DNA of 32,435 bases from Hydrococcus sp. Prado102 (GCA_025454425.1 JALOOL010000020.1:1-32435); one strand, 5' to 3'. Numbered from the stretch's first letter, positions 14,871-23,250 are shown. The notes: generated by a model not told the origin, from the sequence alone. A program made the numbers and translations.

Positions 14871-17800
14871 TTACTGCTCGAAAACGGCTTCAACAGCCTT
14901 TCCATCTTGAATTACTGTTATCTTTTTCGGAACTAAAAACCTCCCAAATTGTGAATATAAAGCTGGCAAAACTAACAAGGTTAAAGCAGTAGAAGTAAAT
15001 AATCCTCCTAGTACGACAACAGCTAAGGGATTAAGAATTTCTTTACCCGCTCCACTTCCAAGAACAAGGGGAATCATTCCTAATGCTGATGATAAAGCGG
15101 TCAATAAAATAGCTACTAAACGTTCCATCGAACCCTTAACAATGACTTCTTTTAAAGGCATTCCCTCCGCTAATTTATGGTTGTAGTTATCGACCAATAA
15201 CAATCCATTTCGAGTTGCTACGCCAAATAAAGTAATAAATCCTACCATTGAAGGAACTGAAAGAACGCCACCACTCAAAGCCACAGAAATAACGCCACCG
15301 ACTAAAGCTAGAGGTAAATTAATCATAATCGTGGCGGTAGCAGGGATAGTTTTTACCGCAAAGTAAATCAGAATTGTAATGACAATAAAAGCAATTAATC
15401 CTGCTATTAATAAAGTTTGAGTTGCTTGTTCTTGTGCTTGAAATTGACCGCCATATTGAATGTAGTATCCAGCAGATAATTGAACTTGTTGCTGAATTTT
15501 ATTGCGAATATCTGTAATAACTGAACCTAAATTGCGTCCGTTTACATTGGCAGAAACAACAATGAATCGAGAAACATTCTCTCGGTTGATAGTATTGGGA
15601 CCAGTTCCATAGTCAATTTGGGCAACTTGGGCGAGGGGAATTTTTTGACCGTTTGGCGTATCGACTAATAAATTGCGGATAATTTCTAGATTATTCCGGT
15701 AACTTTCCGGTAGCCATACGACTAGATCGAACACTTGTTGCTGTTCTAAAACCTGGGAGACAGTTCGCCCATTGAGTGCAGTTTCAACGATTTCGGCTAA
15801 ATCTCCTACAGCTAACCCATAACGTGCAGCAGCAGTGCGATCGAATTGAATTTGGATCTGTTTGATAGGAACTTGGGGTTCGAGTTGTAAATCGACTACG
15901 CCTGGAATATCGTTCATCGCTGCTTCTACTTCTTTCCCAACGGCGCGAAGTTCCTCTAGATCGGGACCGAAAATTTTCACGGCGATCGCACTTCTAACCC
16001 CTGAAAGTACCTCATCCATGCGATGGGAAATAAACCCGCCAATATTAGCTGCTACGCCTGGAATTTTGGCAAATTCCTCTCTTAATGTCTCAATCCTCTT
16101 TTCCCTATCTTTTAACCCTTCCTCGCTTATCTCTACATCCAATTCGCCAAAATTAACCCCTCCCACATCGCTATCCCCTGGTGCGCGTCCAGAACGAAAT
16201 GCGATCGCGTCAAAGTTAGGATCGTTTTTCAATGCGTCTTCAATGGCTAAACCTACCTGATTTGTGGCATTGAGAGATTCGCCTGGATAGAGAGAAGTAG
16301 CAATAACTAAACTACTCTCTTGAAATTCTGGTAGGAAAACTCGTCCTAAATTGGGCAAAACGATCGCTGAGGCGACTAATCCAGCTATAGCAACAATTAA
16401 AACTATCTTGGGACGGTGAATGGAGAACATCAAAGCTGGACGGTACAATCGATGAGATTGGCGGGCAATCCAAGTTTCATCGTCGGGCAAACGTCGATTG
16501 ACCAGCAATAAAGCACACAGGGCTGGAGTTAAGGTTAGGGCAACCAAAGTTGAAGCGATAATCGACAGTAAATAGGCAACTCCCATCGGCGTAAAAATGC
16601 GACCTTCTACGCCTGAGAGAGCAAAAATTGGGGCAAAGACAACGGCAATGATAACGGTTGAAAAGAGAACGCTTACTCGCACTTCAATCGAACCGTCAAA
16701 GACTACCTTTAGTGGGGAAACTGGGTTTCCGGCGAGTTGATTTTCTCTGAGACGGCGATAGACATTTTCCATATCTACAATGGCATCATCTACTACCGAA
16801 CCAATCGCAACGGCTAATCCTCCCAACGTCATTGTATTGATGCCTTCGCCCGTCCAATTGAGAATTATCATCCCTAACAGCAAGGATAAAGGTAAGGCGC
16901 TGAGGCTAATGATTACCGTGCGCCAATTCATCAAGAATAAAATCAAGATAACCGAGACAATAATCGTGCCATCTCGCAAAGCTTCCTCGACGTTCTTTAC
17001 TGAAGCTTCGATAAAATTTTCCTGACGAAAAGTGACGCTAACCTTAACATCCTTGGGCAGACTCGGTTTAATTTCCTCCATTGCCGCTTCTACTGCCCTG
17101 GTTACGGTTGGCGTATCGGCAGCAGGCTGTTTGTTGACGACAACGATAATTGCCTTCTTGCCATTTAAACTACCATCGCCGCGTTTGAGTGCCGCACCAA
17201 TTTTTACATCTGCCACTTGAGAAAGTAGGATTGGCGTGCCATTTCTGGCTGTAATTGCCGATTTTTCTAGCTGTTCGATAGACTCAATCCGTCCGACACC
17301 TCGAATTAATAATTCTTGGTCTGGAGTAATCAAAAAGCCGCCAGGAGCATTGACATTGGCTTTTTCAACCGCTTCGGTAACTTCTTTAAGAGAAACATTA
17401 AATTCTTTGAGCAGATTGGGATCTACCAAAACTTGATACTGACGTTCGTCGCCACCAAAGATTACGATCTGAGTTACGCCAGGAACGGCTAGCAAACGGT
17501 TCTTGACTTCCCAATCGACAATTCGCCGCACTTCCATCAATGGAGTGGTTTCAGTCGTAAAGGCGTATTTGATAATGGCTCCCAGTGGAGAGTTGACAGG
17601 AGAAATTTGTGGAGGTTCTACGCCTTGGGGAAGTTGGCTAGTCGCTTGCTGTAACCGTTCTTGAACTAATTGACGGGCGCGATAAATTTCTGTATCCCAG
17701 CCAAAAATGACTTTGACGACGGAAATACCAACCGCAGAAGAAGAGCGCACCGTTTCAACGCCAGGAGTGCCATTAATTGCACTTTCGATGGGGCGGGTAA

Positions 17801-17993
17801 CGAGAGATTCTACTTCTTCTGGGGCAAGTCCGGGGGCTTCTGTTTGGATTTCAACTTGGGGCGGGGCGAAGCTAGGAAAAACATCCAACGGCATTTGCGT
17901 AACGACGCGAATTCCCCAAAGCGTGATGAGGATAGAGGCGATAACCACTAGCCACCGTTGTGCGATCGACCATTTGACGATGGAATTGAGCAT
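14871..17993 (-). CDS. HME-type RND efflux permease (CusA/CzcA-like), copy 1
   Basis: A 1040-residue inner-membrane proton-driven pump of the heavy-metal RND class. I start at ATG 17993 (MLNSIVKWSIAQRWLVVIAS), matching the start of the second copy; the frame is open to a GTG at 18029, but this would lie upstream of the predicted transcript start from the box at 18038. The protein shows the first membrane helix, the periplasmic signature LDVFPSFAPPQVEIQTEAPGLAPEEVESLVT, the TM4 motif GGLAVAIGSVVDDAIVDMEN, whose paired Asp belong to the proton relay of HME pumps, and the second-half helices (ATRNGLLLVDNY). The TM4 form VVDDAIVDMEN differs from typical CusA and CzcA, so the substrate cannot be read off with confidence; context suggests copper or another transition metal. 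No membrane-fusion or outer-membrane gene accompanies it. Confidence 0.9.
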   Translation of the reverse strand: MLNSIVKWSIAQRWLVVIASILITLWGIRVVTQMPLDVFPSFAPPQVEIQTEAPGLAPEEVESLVTRPIESAINGTPGVETVRSSSAVGISVVKVIFGWDTEIYRARQLVQERLQQATSQLPQGVEPPQISPVNSPLGAIIKYAFTTETTPLMEVRRIVDWEVKNRLLAVPGVTQIVIFGGDERQYQVLVDPNLLKEFNVSLKEVTEAVEKANVNAPGGFLITPDQELLIRGVGRIESIEQLEKSAITARNGTPILLSQVADVKIGAALKRGDGSLNGKKAIIVVVNKQPAADTPTVTRAVEAAMEEIKPSLPKDVKVSVTFRQENFIEASVKNVEEALRDGTIIVSVILILFLMNWRTVIISLSALPLSLLLGMIILNWTGEGINTMTLGGLAVAIGSVVDDAIVDMENVYRRLRENQLAGNPVSPLKVVFDGSIEVRVSVLFSTVIIAVVFAPIFALSGVEGRIFTPMGVAYLLSIIASTLVALTLTPALCALLLVNRRLPDDETWIARQSHRLYRPALMFSIHRPKIVLIVAIAGLVASAIVLPNLGRVFLPEFQESSLVIATSLYPGESLNATNQVGLAIEDALKNDPNFDAIAFRSGRAPGDSDVGGVNFGELDVEISEEGLKDREKRIETLREEFAKIPGVAANIGGFISHRMDEVLSGVRSAIAVKIFGPDLEELRAVGKEVEAAMNDIPGVVDLQLEPQVPIKQIQIQFDRTAAARYGLAVGDLAEIVETALNGRTVSQVLEQQQVFDLVVWLPESYRNNLEIIRNLLVDTPNGQKIPLAQVAQIDYGTGPNTINRENVSRFIVVSANVNGRNLGSVITDIRNKIQQQVQLSAGYYIQYGGQFQAQEQATQTLLIAGLIAFIVITILIYFAVKTIPATATIMINLPLALVGGVISVALSGGVLSVPSMVGFITLFGVATRNGLLLVDNYNHKLAEGMPLKEVIVKGSMERLVAILLTALSSALGMIPLVLGSGAGKEILNPLAVVVLGGLFTSTALTLLVLPALYSQFGRFLVPKKITVIQDGKAVEAVFEQ

Positions 17994-18037
17994 TGAGCAG
18001 AGTTTTTTAGCTGTCGATCTCAATTTCACATACGAAG

Positions 18038-18055
18038 ATGAAATCAGGATGAAAT
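18038..18055 (-). promoter_or_regulatory. direct-repeat box 7, upstream of RND copy 1
   Basis: Minus strand ATTTCATCCTGATTTCAT, identical to boxes 1 and 3, between the methyltransferase stop and the pump start (45 bases before ATG 17993). The -10 region 18 bases on (GATCGA) is poor, so dependence on an activator would be strong. Confidence 0.8.
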
Positions 18056-18060
18056 TTTTA

Positions 18061-18684
18061 CTAATCTGGTATCGCTGTAACTATCATTAGCCCCCATACC
18101 AAACCCAAGCGAACTTTTGTGGCACGACGTATATTAAATTTGGCTTTGACAAGTAAGCGATGAAATTCAGCTTGGGTGTAACACTGTTGATAAGAGCGAT
18201 CGAACACTTTTAAGAAAAAATCGCAAATTTTACACAATAAGTAATCTCTGCACCAATCGAGAATAATTACTTTACCATCAGGTTTGAGAACGCGCTTCAT
18301 CTCTTGCAGGGCAGCATCGGGTTCTTCAAAATAATGAAACGCATTAGCAGAAACGATCGCATCAAAACTATTGCTAGAAAATGGGAGTGCTGAAGCACTG
18401 GCAACCTCAAAAGAAACATTGGGATAGTCAAGACATTTTTGCCGTGCGATCGCCAACATCTTTTCTGAAATGTCTACTCCAACAATGGGTTGCGTCGGAT
18501 GTTCGTTTAGTAATAACCGTTCAAACTCTCCCGTACCGCAAGCAATATCCAGTACCGTAGCTGTAGAGGGAATTTGGACCCAGTTTTTTAAAAAAGACAG
18601 CGTATCGGTAATATACTTCCTCCAGCGTCGGTCGTATATATTTGCCATTCGGTCATATTGTTGGCGCACTTCTGTTTCAGTCAT
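18061..18684 (-). CDS. class I SAM-dependent methyltransferase (UbiE-like)
   Basis: A 207-residue cytoplasmic methyltransferase: motif I VLDIACGTGEFERLL (about residues 43-57), acidic VGVDISEKML, motif FDAIVSANAFHYFEEPDAALQEMKRVLKPDGKVIILDW, and a basic C-terminal helix. The opening (QQYDRMANIYDRRWRKY) is common in this UbiE/COQ5-like group. It starts nine bases after the multicopper oxidase stop, so the two are translationally close and surely in one operon. The substrate is not predictable. Pairing with a copper oxidase suggests a metal- or oxidation-stress role, perhaps modification of a small molecule, but this is speculation. It has four Cys, including CRDYLLCKICDFF. Confidence 0.88.
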   Translation of the reverse strand: MTETEVRQQYDRMANIYDRRWRKYITDTLSFLKNWVQIPSTATVLDIACGTGEFERLLLNEHPTQPIVGVDISEKMLAIARQKCLDYPNVSFEVASASALPFSSNSFDAIVSANAFHYFEEPDAALQEMKRVLKPDGKVIILDWCRDYLLCKICDFFLKVFDRSYQQCYTQAEFHRLLVKAKFNIRRATKVRLGLVWGLMIVTAIPD

Positions 18685-18692
18685 TTGGAAAC

Positions 18693-20174
18693 TTATGCTT
18701 GGATATTTACAATTCCCATCATCCCCAAATCCTCGTGGTCAAGGATGTGGCAGTGATAGACCGTTTTTCCAGTAAAATTGCGAAAAGGAATGCGAATGCG
18801 AACCGTTTCGCCGCCACGCACCAAAACCGTATCTTTCCAAGCGCGATAAGGTTCTGGCTGCCCATTGCGCGATACAATTTGAAAGCGATTGATATGCAAA
18901 TGGAAAGGATGATCCATGCGGTCTGGATCGACGTTGATTAACTCCCAATCTTCAATCGTATTAAGCTTAACTTGGGTATCAATTCGATCCATATCAAACG
19001 TTTGACCGTTAAAAGTAAAACTCATTCCCATACCAGAACCCATGCCCATTCCCATACCGGACATCGACAATTCAAAACGCCTGACTGTCTCAGATTCTGG
19101 TAGCGTTTCTACGGGAATGAGTTGTTTAGGCAAAGGCAGGGTAGCAACGGAACCTTGATAACTCAGGGTTGCCAAAACTTGAGGGCTGGTTTGAGAAGAG
19201 TTCCCCATCATATGACGACCGCCCATCATGCCCATTCCTCCTCCCATCATTCCCATCCCACCGCGATCGTAGGGTAAAGTTAATAGACGATACTGTCCTG
19301 GTTCTTTTTCTCCGCGCACCAATACTTCGGCTCGTTCTCCAGGTGCGAGTAGCAGTTCTTCTAATTCTATAGGTGCGTTTATGCCTCCCCCATCCGTGGC
19401 GATTAAATAAAGCGGATGATTTTCTAGAGAAAGTCGGTAAAATCGAGAGGGAGAAGCATTGAGAATTCGCAAGCGCAACAAGCCGCCCTTGGCGATAGAT
19501 AAATTGGGATTGACTTGACCGTTAACTGTCAGCAATTGCCCCTCGCGTCCCAACATCATAGCCATGTGGTTTGGCGGTAGAATGCGTCCACTTTCATCTA
19601 AATCGAAATCTTTTAACACCAGAAACTCTTCTTTTGCTGCTTGGATTTCTGGAATTTCATCCAATTCGCCCCGAACGATAAATAGACCTGCTAATCCGGC
19701 AAATAACTGTTCGGCAACATAACCGTGATGGTGGGGATGATACCAAAAAGTACCGGGGGGATGGTTTTTGGGAATGGTAAATTTGTAGGTTAAACTTTCT
19801 CCTGGTGGAATACTGAGGAAAGGATTATCTGCATTGCCAGTTGGAGGAACGTGCAGTCCGTGATAGTGCAGGTTTGTGGGTTGAGAAAGGTTATTGGTGA
19901 AACGGATGCGGACGGTATCGCCTGCTTTTGCCTCTAGGCGCGGTGCGGGCACTTGTCCGTTATAACTCATCAGATAAGCTTGTCTGCCTGCTAAAGTTAC
20001 AGGGCGATTTCCTGTTTCGAGATTTAGTTCTAACAAACCACTGGCACTTTTATAAAGTTTGGAGGAAGCAGAAGATGCTTTATGGCTTTGTGCAATCGCC
20101 CAATTCGCTACTGATGCTGTCGCCACACCAGCAGCACCGAGGAGAAAAAACTGTCTGCGGTTAATTTTTGACAT
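18693..20174 (-). CDS. Tat-exported multicopper oxidase (CueO/CotA-like)
   Basis: A 493-residue periplasmic oxidase likely to convert Cu(I) to less membrane-permeable Cu(II) using O2. The start carries a Tat signal (NRRQFFLLGAAGVATASVANWAIA). All four copper-ligand segments are visible: HYHGLHVPP (about residue 104), FWYHPHHHGYVAEQLFAG, DHPFHLHINRFQIV and the C-terminal VYHCHILDHEDLGMMG with the type 1 Cys and axial Met. Two Met/Gly-rich stretches (GGMGMMGGGMGMMGGRHMMG near 308 and SMSGMGMGMGSGMGMSF near 370) resemble the Met-rich Cu(I)-binding insert of CueO-type enzymes. It lies 72 bases after the BNR-protein gene and just before the methyltransferase; no box lies immediately upstream, so expression probably comes from the promoters at 21750-21900. 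Confidence 0.95.
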   Translation of the reverse strand: MSKINRRQFFLLGAAGVATASVANWAIAQSHKASSASSKLYKSASGLLELNLETGNRPVTLAGRQAYLMSYNGQVPAPRLEAKAGDTVRIRFTNNLSQPTNLHYHGLHVPPTGNADNPFLSIPPGESLTYKFTIPKNHPPGTFWYHPHHHGYVAEQLFAGLAGLFIVRGELDEIPEIQAAKEEFLVLKDFDLDESGRILPPNHMAMMLGREGQLLTVNGQVNPNLSIAKGGLLRLRILNASPSRFYRLSLENHPLYLIATDGGGINAPIELEELLLAPGERAEVLVRGEKEPGQYRLLTLPYDRGGMGMMGGGMGMMGGRHMMGNSSQTSPQVLATLSYQGSVATLPLPKQLIPVETLPESETVRRFELSMSGMGMGMGSGMGMSFTFNGQTFDMDRIDTQVKLNTIEDWELINVDPDRMDHPFHLHINRFQIVSRNGQPEPYRAWKDTVLVRGGETVRIRIPFRNFTGKTVYHCHILDHEDLGMMGIVNIQA

Positions 20175-20246
20175 AATTGAGTCTTTGGGAAACTATAGCT
20201 TGACAATACTGAAGCTCATATCTACCTCTGTGTCTTTTCACAAGTA

Positions 20247-21272
20247 TTAGCTCAACTTCTGCCAGGTTTTTCCACCATCTTGAGATTGAAAGACGGTGTT
20301 GTTCTCATTCACTGCGTAAAGTATTTGAGGATTATTAGGTGCGATCGCCAATTTAACCACCACTCCTCCAGTTTCAGTCCAGAGTTTTTCCCATATCTTA
20401 CCACCATCATTGCTGTGATAGATACCAGGTGCAGACTGGAGAAAGCGATAGCCATACATGATAGTTCGCTTGCCTTCAGCGAGCAAAGCTAGACTAATAA
20501 CAGGAGCTTCTTGAGTATTGGGAACTAGCGTCCAGTTATCGCCACTGTTACTACTTTCATACATTCCAGAACGAGTAGTAGCGAGTACGCGATTGGGGTT
20601 GGTTGGGTCAACTGCCAGTTCAAAAGGAGCATCATTTAACCCAACCATGCGAGGTTTAGTCCAAGTTTTGCCACCATCCTTAGAAAGATGAAGTCCTTGC
20701 GCTCCAGAAGCAGGAAAACCATAGAAAATATTGGGGTTACTCGGAGCGATCGCTAAAGCATGAAAATCTACTCCTGGTAAAGAGATCTGTTGCCAATCTT
20801 CTCCTTGATTCTCACTGACCTGAAATCCTAAATTACCGCCCGTAGGAGGGTGTCCGCTAGAATAAAAGCGATTGCTATTAGTCGGATCTGCGGTAAAGCC
20901 CATATAATCGGCTCTTTGTTTGCCCATCCAAAACCACTTTCCTGTTTCTGAGCGTTGTAGTAAGCCATTGTGACTAGCAACGTAGATAATATTAGGGTTA
21001 TCTAAATTGACTGCTAATCCGTGAACGTGATTGTTTGCTTGCCAATTGGCTGCTGGAGAAAGAGATATATTTACAGCCTTTTGTTGAACCTTTGGTTGAG
21101 GAGTAGATGCACTCGTTGGCAGATTACTGATTGGCTGTTGGCTAGAACGTCCAAGAAACAATCCCAAACCTCCGCCGAGAAATAGAAAAAAGGCGATAGG
21201 GATGGCGCAGCAAGCTATCATAGCTAACCCCATCCATTTCATACCGCGATCTTTTGGTTCTGGTTGACTCAT
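20247..21272 (-). CDS. membrane-anchored BNR/Asp-box beta-propeller protein (F510_1955-like)
   Basis: A 341-residue protein. I start at ATG 21272 (MSQPEPKDRGMKW), as AGAAGGA lies eight bases upstream; an ATG 30 bases earlier has no such site. A membrane anchor follows (AMIACCAIPIAFFLFLGGGLGLFLG, about residues 17-40) and then a Ser/Thr/Pro/Gln-rich linker. The rest is a beta-propeller with repeated Asp-box motifs (SKDGGKTWTK, SNSGDNWTLV, SNDGGKIWEKL, SQDGGKTWQKL) and spaced NPNxxY segments. The family is often annotated as glycosylhydrolase-like, but I see no catalytic residues and would not infer hydrolysis. Such genes recur near copper genes. It lies between the Met-rich protein and the multicopper oxidase, after an internal terminator-like palindrome. 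Confidence 0.85.
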   Translation of the reverse strand: MSQPEPKDRGMKWMGLAMIACCAIPIAFFLFLGGGLGLFLGRSSQQPISNLPTSASTPQPKVQQKAVNISLSPAANWQANNHVHGLAVNLDNPNIIYVASHNGLLQRSETGKWFWMGKQRADYMGFTADPTNSNRFYSSGHPPTGGNLGFQVSENQGEDWQQISLPGVDFHALAIAPSNPNIFYGFPASGAQGLHLSKDGGKTWTKPRMVGLNDAPFELAVDPTNPNRVLATTRSGMYESSNSGDNWTLVPNTQEAPVISLALLAEGKRTIMYGYRFLQSAPGIYHSNDGGKIWEKLWTETGGVVVKLAIAPNNPQILYAVNENNTVFQSQDGGKTWQKLS

Positions 21273-21308
21273 ACGATTAATCCTTCTGTGGGTAGGTGAC
21301 ATTGGAAT

Positions 21309-21338
21309 AAAGAAAAACTCTCTAGAGAGTTTTTCTTT
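21309..21338 (-). terminator. perfect 30-bp palindrome, intra-operon terminator
   Basis: AAAGAAAAACTCT (21309-21321), CTAG, AGAGTTTTTCTTT (21326-21338): a perfect 13-bp stem whose right arm is itself T-rich on either strand. It lies between the Met-rich protein gene and the BNR gene, so it could lower expression of the downstream oxidase genes relative to the small protein. Confidence 0.7.
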
Positions 21339-21376
21339 AGAGAGTTGATGGCAAACTTTGTACTTCGCGTAAAAGC

Positions 21377-21694
21377 CTACTGTCCGGGCGTGCGGTTCAT
21401 CATGTCTTGCCCAGGACGGTTGTTCTGGTTATTCATCATGCCTGGCATATCATCCCTACCCGTCATGCCTGGCATATTTTGCATCATACTCATCATGGAG
21501 TTGCACTTCTCCATCATTTGTTGATTTTTCTGTGCTGGTGTTGGTGTTGCCTGCGCTTGAGTTAGAGTTGTTTTTGATGCAGAGGGTGTTGCAGGCTGGT
21601 TATGGTTACGGGCAAACGCTGGAATAGCTGTTAGCCCCAACAGTGCTAAACCAGCTACAGTGGAGCTAATTATTGTCTTAGTGCGTGTAATCAT
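21377..21694 (-). CDS. small exported Met-rich, probable copper-binding protein
   Basis: A 105-residue exported protein. The signal peptide is ITRTKTIISSTVAGLALLGLTAIPAFA (residues 2-28). A Thr/Ala/Gln/Pro linker follows, then a C-terminal part with many Met in MM, MxxM and MPGM arrangements (QQMMEKCNSMMSMMQNMPGM, DDMPGMMNN, QDMMNR), plus one Cys. Such Met clusters bind Cu(I) in oxidising compartments, so a periplasmic copper buffer is likely. It is first in the minus-strand group that continues with the BNR protein, multicopper oxidase and methyltransferase. It has two layers of control upstream: a MerR-type promoter at 21752-21783 and a direct-repeat box at 21879. That makes it the best candidate for the most copper-responsive gene here. 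Confidence 0.85.
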   Translation of the reverse strand: MITRTKTIISSTVAGLALLGLTAIPAFARNHNQPATPSASKTTLTQAQATPTPAQKNQQMMEKCNSMMSMMQNMPGMTGRDDMPGMMNNQNNRPGQDMMNRTPGQ

Positions 21695-21751
21695 GCTTAT
21701 TTTTAATCCTCGATCGACTGTGAATTAACTAGTTCCTTGGTAACTAAAACC

Positions 21752-21783
21752 ATGATAGAGTCTCCAGTTGACTAGAGAGTCAA
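21752..21783 (-). promoter_or_regulatory. MerR/CueR-type promoter P1 of the Met-rich protein operon
   Basis: On the minus strand TTGACT (21778-21783) and TATCAT (21752-21757) are separated by 20 bases containing the dyad CTCTAGTCAACTGGAG. The over-long spacer with a central dyad is the hallmark of MerR-family activation. Predicted leader is about 50 bases. Confidence 0.85.
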
Positions 21784-21878
21784 GCGCGTTCAAAATTCAA
21801 AGTTTTTAAAAAAAAGTAGAAAGATTGAATTTTGAATGGTTCGAGCTACCCCATAAATATCAAGCGTAATCGCTAAAA

Positions 21879-21896
21879 ATGAAATCAGGATGAAAT
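21879..21896 (-). promoter_or_regulatory. direct-repeat box 8, upstream of promoter P1
   Basis: Minus strand ATTTCATCCTGATTTCAT. ATATTT/TATTTA lies 18-20 bases after the second TTTCAT, so it faces the Met-rich protein operon, adding a second promoter above P1. It also lies 131 bases before the plus-strand methyltransferase at 22027. Confidence 0.75.
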
Positions 21897-21928
21897 GTAT
21901 TACTGTTTGAAAAGAAAAGTGCAATCCG

Positions 21929-21979
21929 CGAGGCGATTCCGTTAGCGTTAGCCTGCCGTCAAGCATAGGAAATCGCGCC
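21929..21979. repeat. imperfect hairpin repeat, resembling dispersed cyanobacterial repeats
   Basis: GGCGATTCC (21932-21940) and GGAAATCGCGCC (21968-21979) are imperfect complements around a GTTAGCGTTAGCCTG core. GC-rich palindromic elements of this style are dispersed in many cyanobacterial genomes; I cannot show multiple copies in this window. Confidence 0.35.
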
Positions 21980-22026
21980 CCTAAAAGTTAGGCTGGTATT
22001 GAACAAAAAGATAGAAACTCTCTGTA

Positions 22027-22629
22027 ATGATACAAAAAGGATTACGAAGGCAACCTGGAAAGCCAACAGGGATAGTCGGTAGAATCGTCGGCTACATAAT
22101 GGATATTTATAACCGTGAGGATAATCATTGGACTAGCTCATTACTAGAAATTAGCGAAACGAGCAAAGTGCTTGAAGTTGGTTTTGGAACGGGATTAGCG
22201 ATCGCCGATGCTGCAAAGATAACAACACGCGGTCATGTTTACGGGATTGAACTTTCCCAAACCATGCTGCAAGTTGCTCAAAAACGAAATCAGAACGCTA
22301 TTAAATCCGATCGCGTGAGCCTTCAACTCGGTAATGTAATGGCATTGCCGTTCGAGGACAATTACTTTGACTGTGTTTATTCCATCAACTGCATTTACTT
22401 TTGGGAACCGCCAACTCAAGGTTTAGCTGAGATCTATCGCGTTCTAAAACCAGAAGGAACTGTGGCGATTACTGCCCGTAATAAAGATAATGAGGTTTAT
22501 GCTCGGTGGAAACCCCATTTAGTAAGGGATTTACTTCAATCTTCTGGTTTTGTCGATGTAAAACCCCTCAATGGATTGAACCCCAAGCATCCGATTTATT
22601 GTGCAATTGGTACTAAGCCTTTCACTTGA
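22027..22629 (+). CDS. class I SAM-dependent methyltransferase (UbiE/COQ5-like)
   Basis: A 200-residue methyltransferase: VLEVGFGTGLAIADAA (motif I, about residues 48-63), YGIELSQTMLQVAQKR (motif II), a QLGNVMALPFEDNYFDCVYSINCIYFWEPP segment and LAEIYRVLKPEGTVAITA. The N-terminus (QPGKPTGIVGRIVGYIMDIYN) is typical of a group of small bacterial methyltransferases of unknown substrate. It is the first plus-strand gene of the copper block; a direct-repeat box lies 131 bases upstream, although the orientation of that box suits the opposite operon better. No strong ribosome-binding site is visible. It is distinct in sequence from the methyltransferases at 8683 and 18061, so these are not recent duplicates. 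Confidence 0.85.
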   Translation: MIQKGLRRQPGKPTGIVGRIVGYIMDIYNREDNHWTSSLLEISETSKVLEVGFGTGLAIADAAKITTRGHVYGIELSQTMLQVAQKRNQNAIKSDRVSLQLGNVMALPFEDNYFDCVYSINCIYFWEPPTQGLAEIYRVLKPEGTVAITARNKDNEVYARWKPHLVRDLLQSSGFVDVKPLNGLNPKHPIYCAIGTKPFT

Positions 22630-22643
22630 AATAACAATTAGAA

Positions 22644-22661
22644 ATGAAATTGAGATGAAAT
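22644..22661. promoter_or_regulatory. direct-repeat box 9, upstream of the copper-storage gene
   Basis: ATGAAATTGAGATGAAAT on the plus strand, 136 bases before the Csp-like gene. It is the only box whose literal orientation is opposite to its downstream gene, and I find no -10 at the usual distance on either side. A further half-site (GGATGAAAC) lies near 22733. Confidence 0.6.
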
Positions 22662-22796
22662 CGTTCTACCTCAAAAGCAGGAACTTACCTTCCTTTCGGC
22701 AGATAGACGAGAGTACAAGGATATTCCTCTTAGGATGAAACCGCAGGGTTAAATAGCCATTCTGCGTTTGTAATTTCTCGACTGGAGGGTAAAACC

Positions 22797-23150
22797 ATGA
22801 CCAATACTCAATCGCATCAATCTCTTTTGGAAACTTGTATTAAGGCTTGTTTTGACTGTCTGCAAGATTGCGAAAATTGTGCTACAGCTTGCTTGGATAG
22901 CGATATGGTGCAAATGATGGCGCAATGTATCAAACTATGTCGAGACTGTGCTGACACTTGCGATATGTGCGCTCGCTTCATGTCTCGTAACTCCGACCTT
23001 CACGCACAGTTGTGCCGCGTTTGTGCCGAAGCGTGCGATCGCTGTGCGGCTGAATGTGAAAAGCACGACCACGACCATTGCCAACGTTGTGCCCAGTCTA
23101 GCCGTCGCTGTGCTGAGTCTTGTCGCCAGATGGCAGCAGCAATGGTGTAA
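22797..23150 (+). CDS. Csp3-like cytosolic copper-storage protein (four-helix bundle)
   Basis: A 117-residue protein with 20 Cys, nearly all in CxxxC or CxxC spacing along amphipathic helices (ETCIKACFDCLQDCENCATAC, QCIKLCRDCADTCDMC, QLCRVCAEACDRCAAEC, HCQRCAQSSRRCAESC). This is the signature of the four-helix-bundle copper-storage proteins (DUF326), whose bundle core is filled with Cys thiolates binding many Cu(I) ions. There is no signal peptide, so it should act in the cytosol like Csp3 rather than exported Csp1. A His-rich turn (EKHDHDHC) may form the entry site. GGAGG lies about 10 bases before the ATG. It precedes the CopZ-like and CopA genes, but a strong terminator and a MerR-type promoter separate them, so it is transcribed independently. 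Confidence 0.93.
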   Translation: MTNTQSHQSLLETCIKACFDCLQDCENCATACLDSDMVQMMAQCIKLCRDCADTCDMCARFMSRNSDLHAQLCRVCAEACDRCAAECEKHDHDHCQRCAQSSRRCAESCRQMAAAMV

Positions 23151-23180
23151 CGAGCAACTGTTAAACAAGAAAAAAAGAAG

Positions 23181-23218
23181 GCAAGGGGGAAGCGAAAAAA
23201 CTTCTCCCTTGCTCTTTG
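23181..23218 (+). terminator. intrinsic terminator of the Csp gene
   Basis: GCAAGGGGGAAG (23181-23192) pairs with CTTCTCCCTTGC (23201-23212), 12 bp with one wobble, loop CGAAAAAA, followed by TCTTTGGTTCT. It lies 30 bases after the stop codon. Confidence 0.75.
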
Positions 23219-23250
23219 GTTCTATAAAACAAAAAAGTTTCTTTCACCTC

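Noticed and set aside
18030-18060. GTG at 18029 as the start of RND copy 1
   Set aside because: It would add 12 residues absent from copy 2 and would lie upstream of the transcript start predicted from the box at 18038.
15862-18090. Several plus-strand frames of 60-130 codons opposite RND copy 1
   Set aside because: They are antisense to a well-conserved pump gene and rich in Ser, Thr, Pro and Ile, as expected from the reverse complement of coding sequence.
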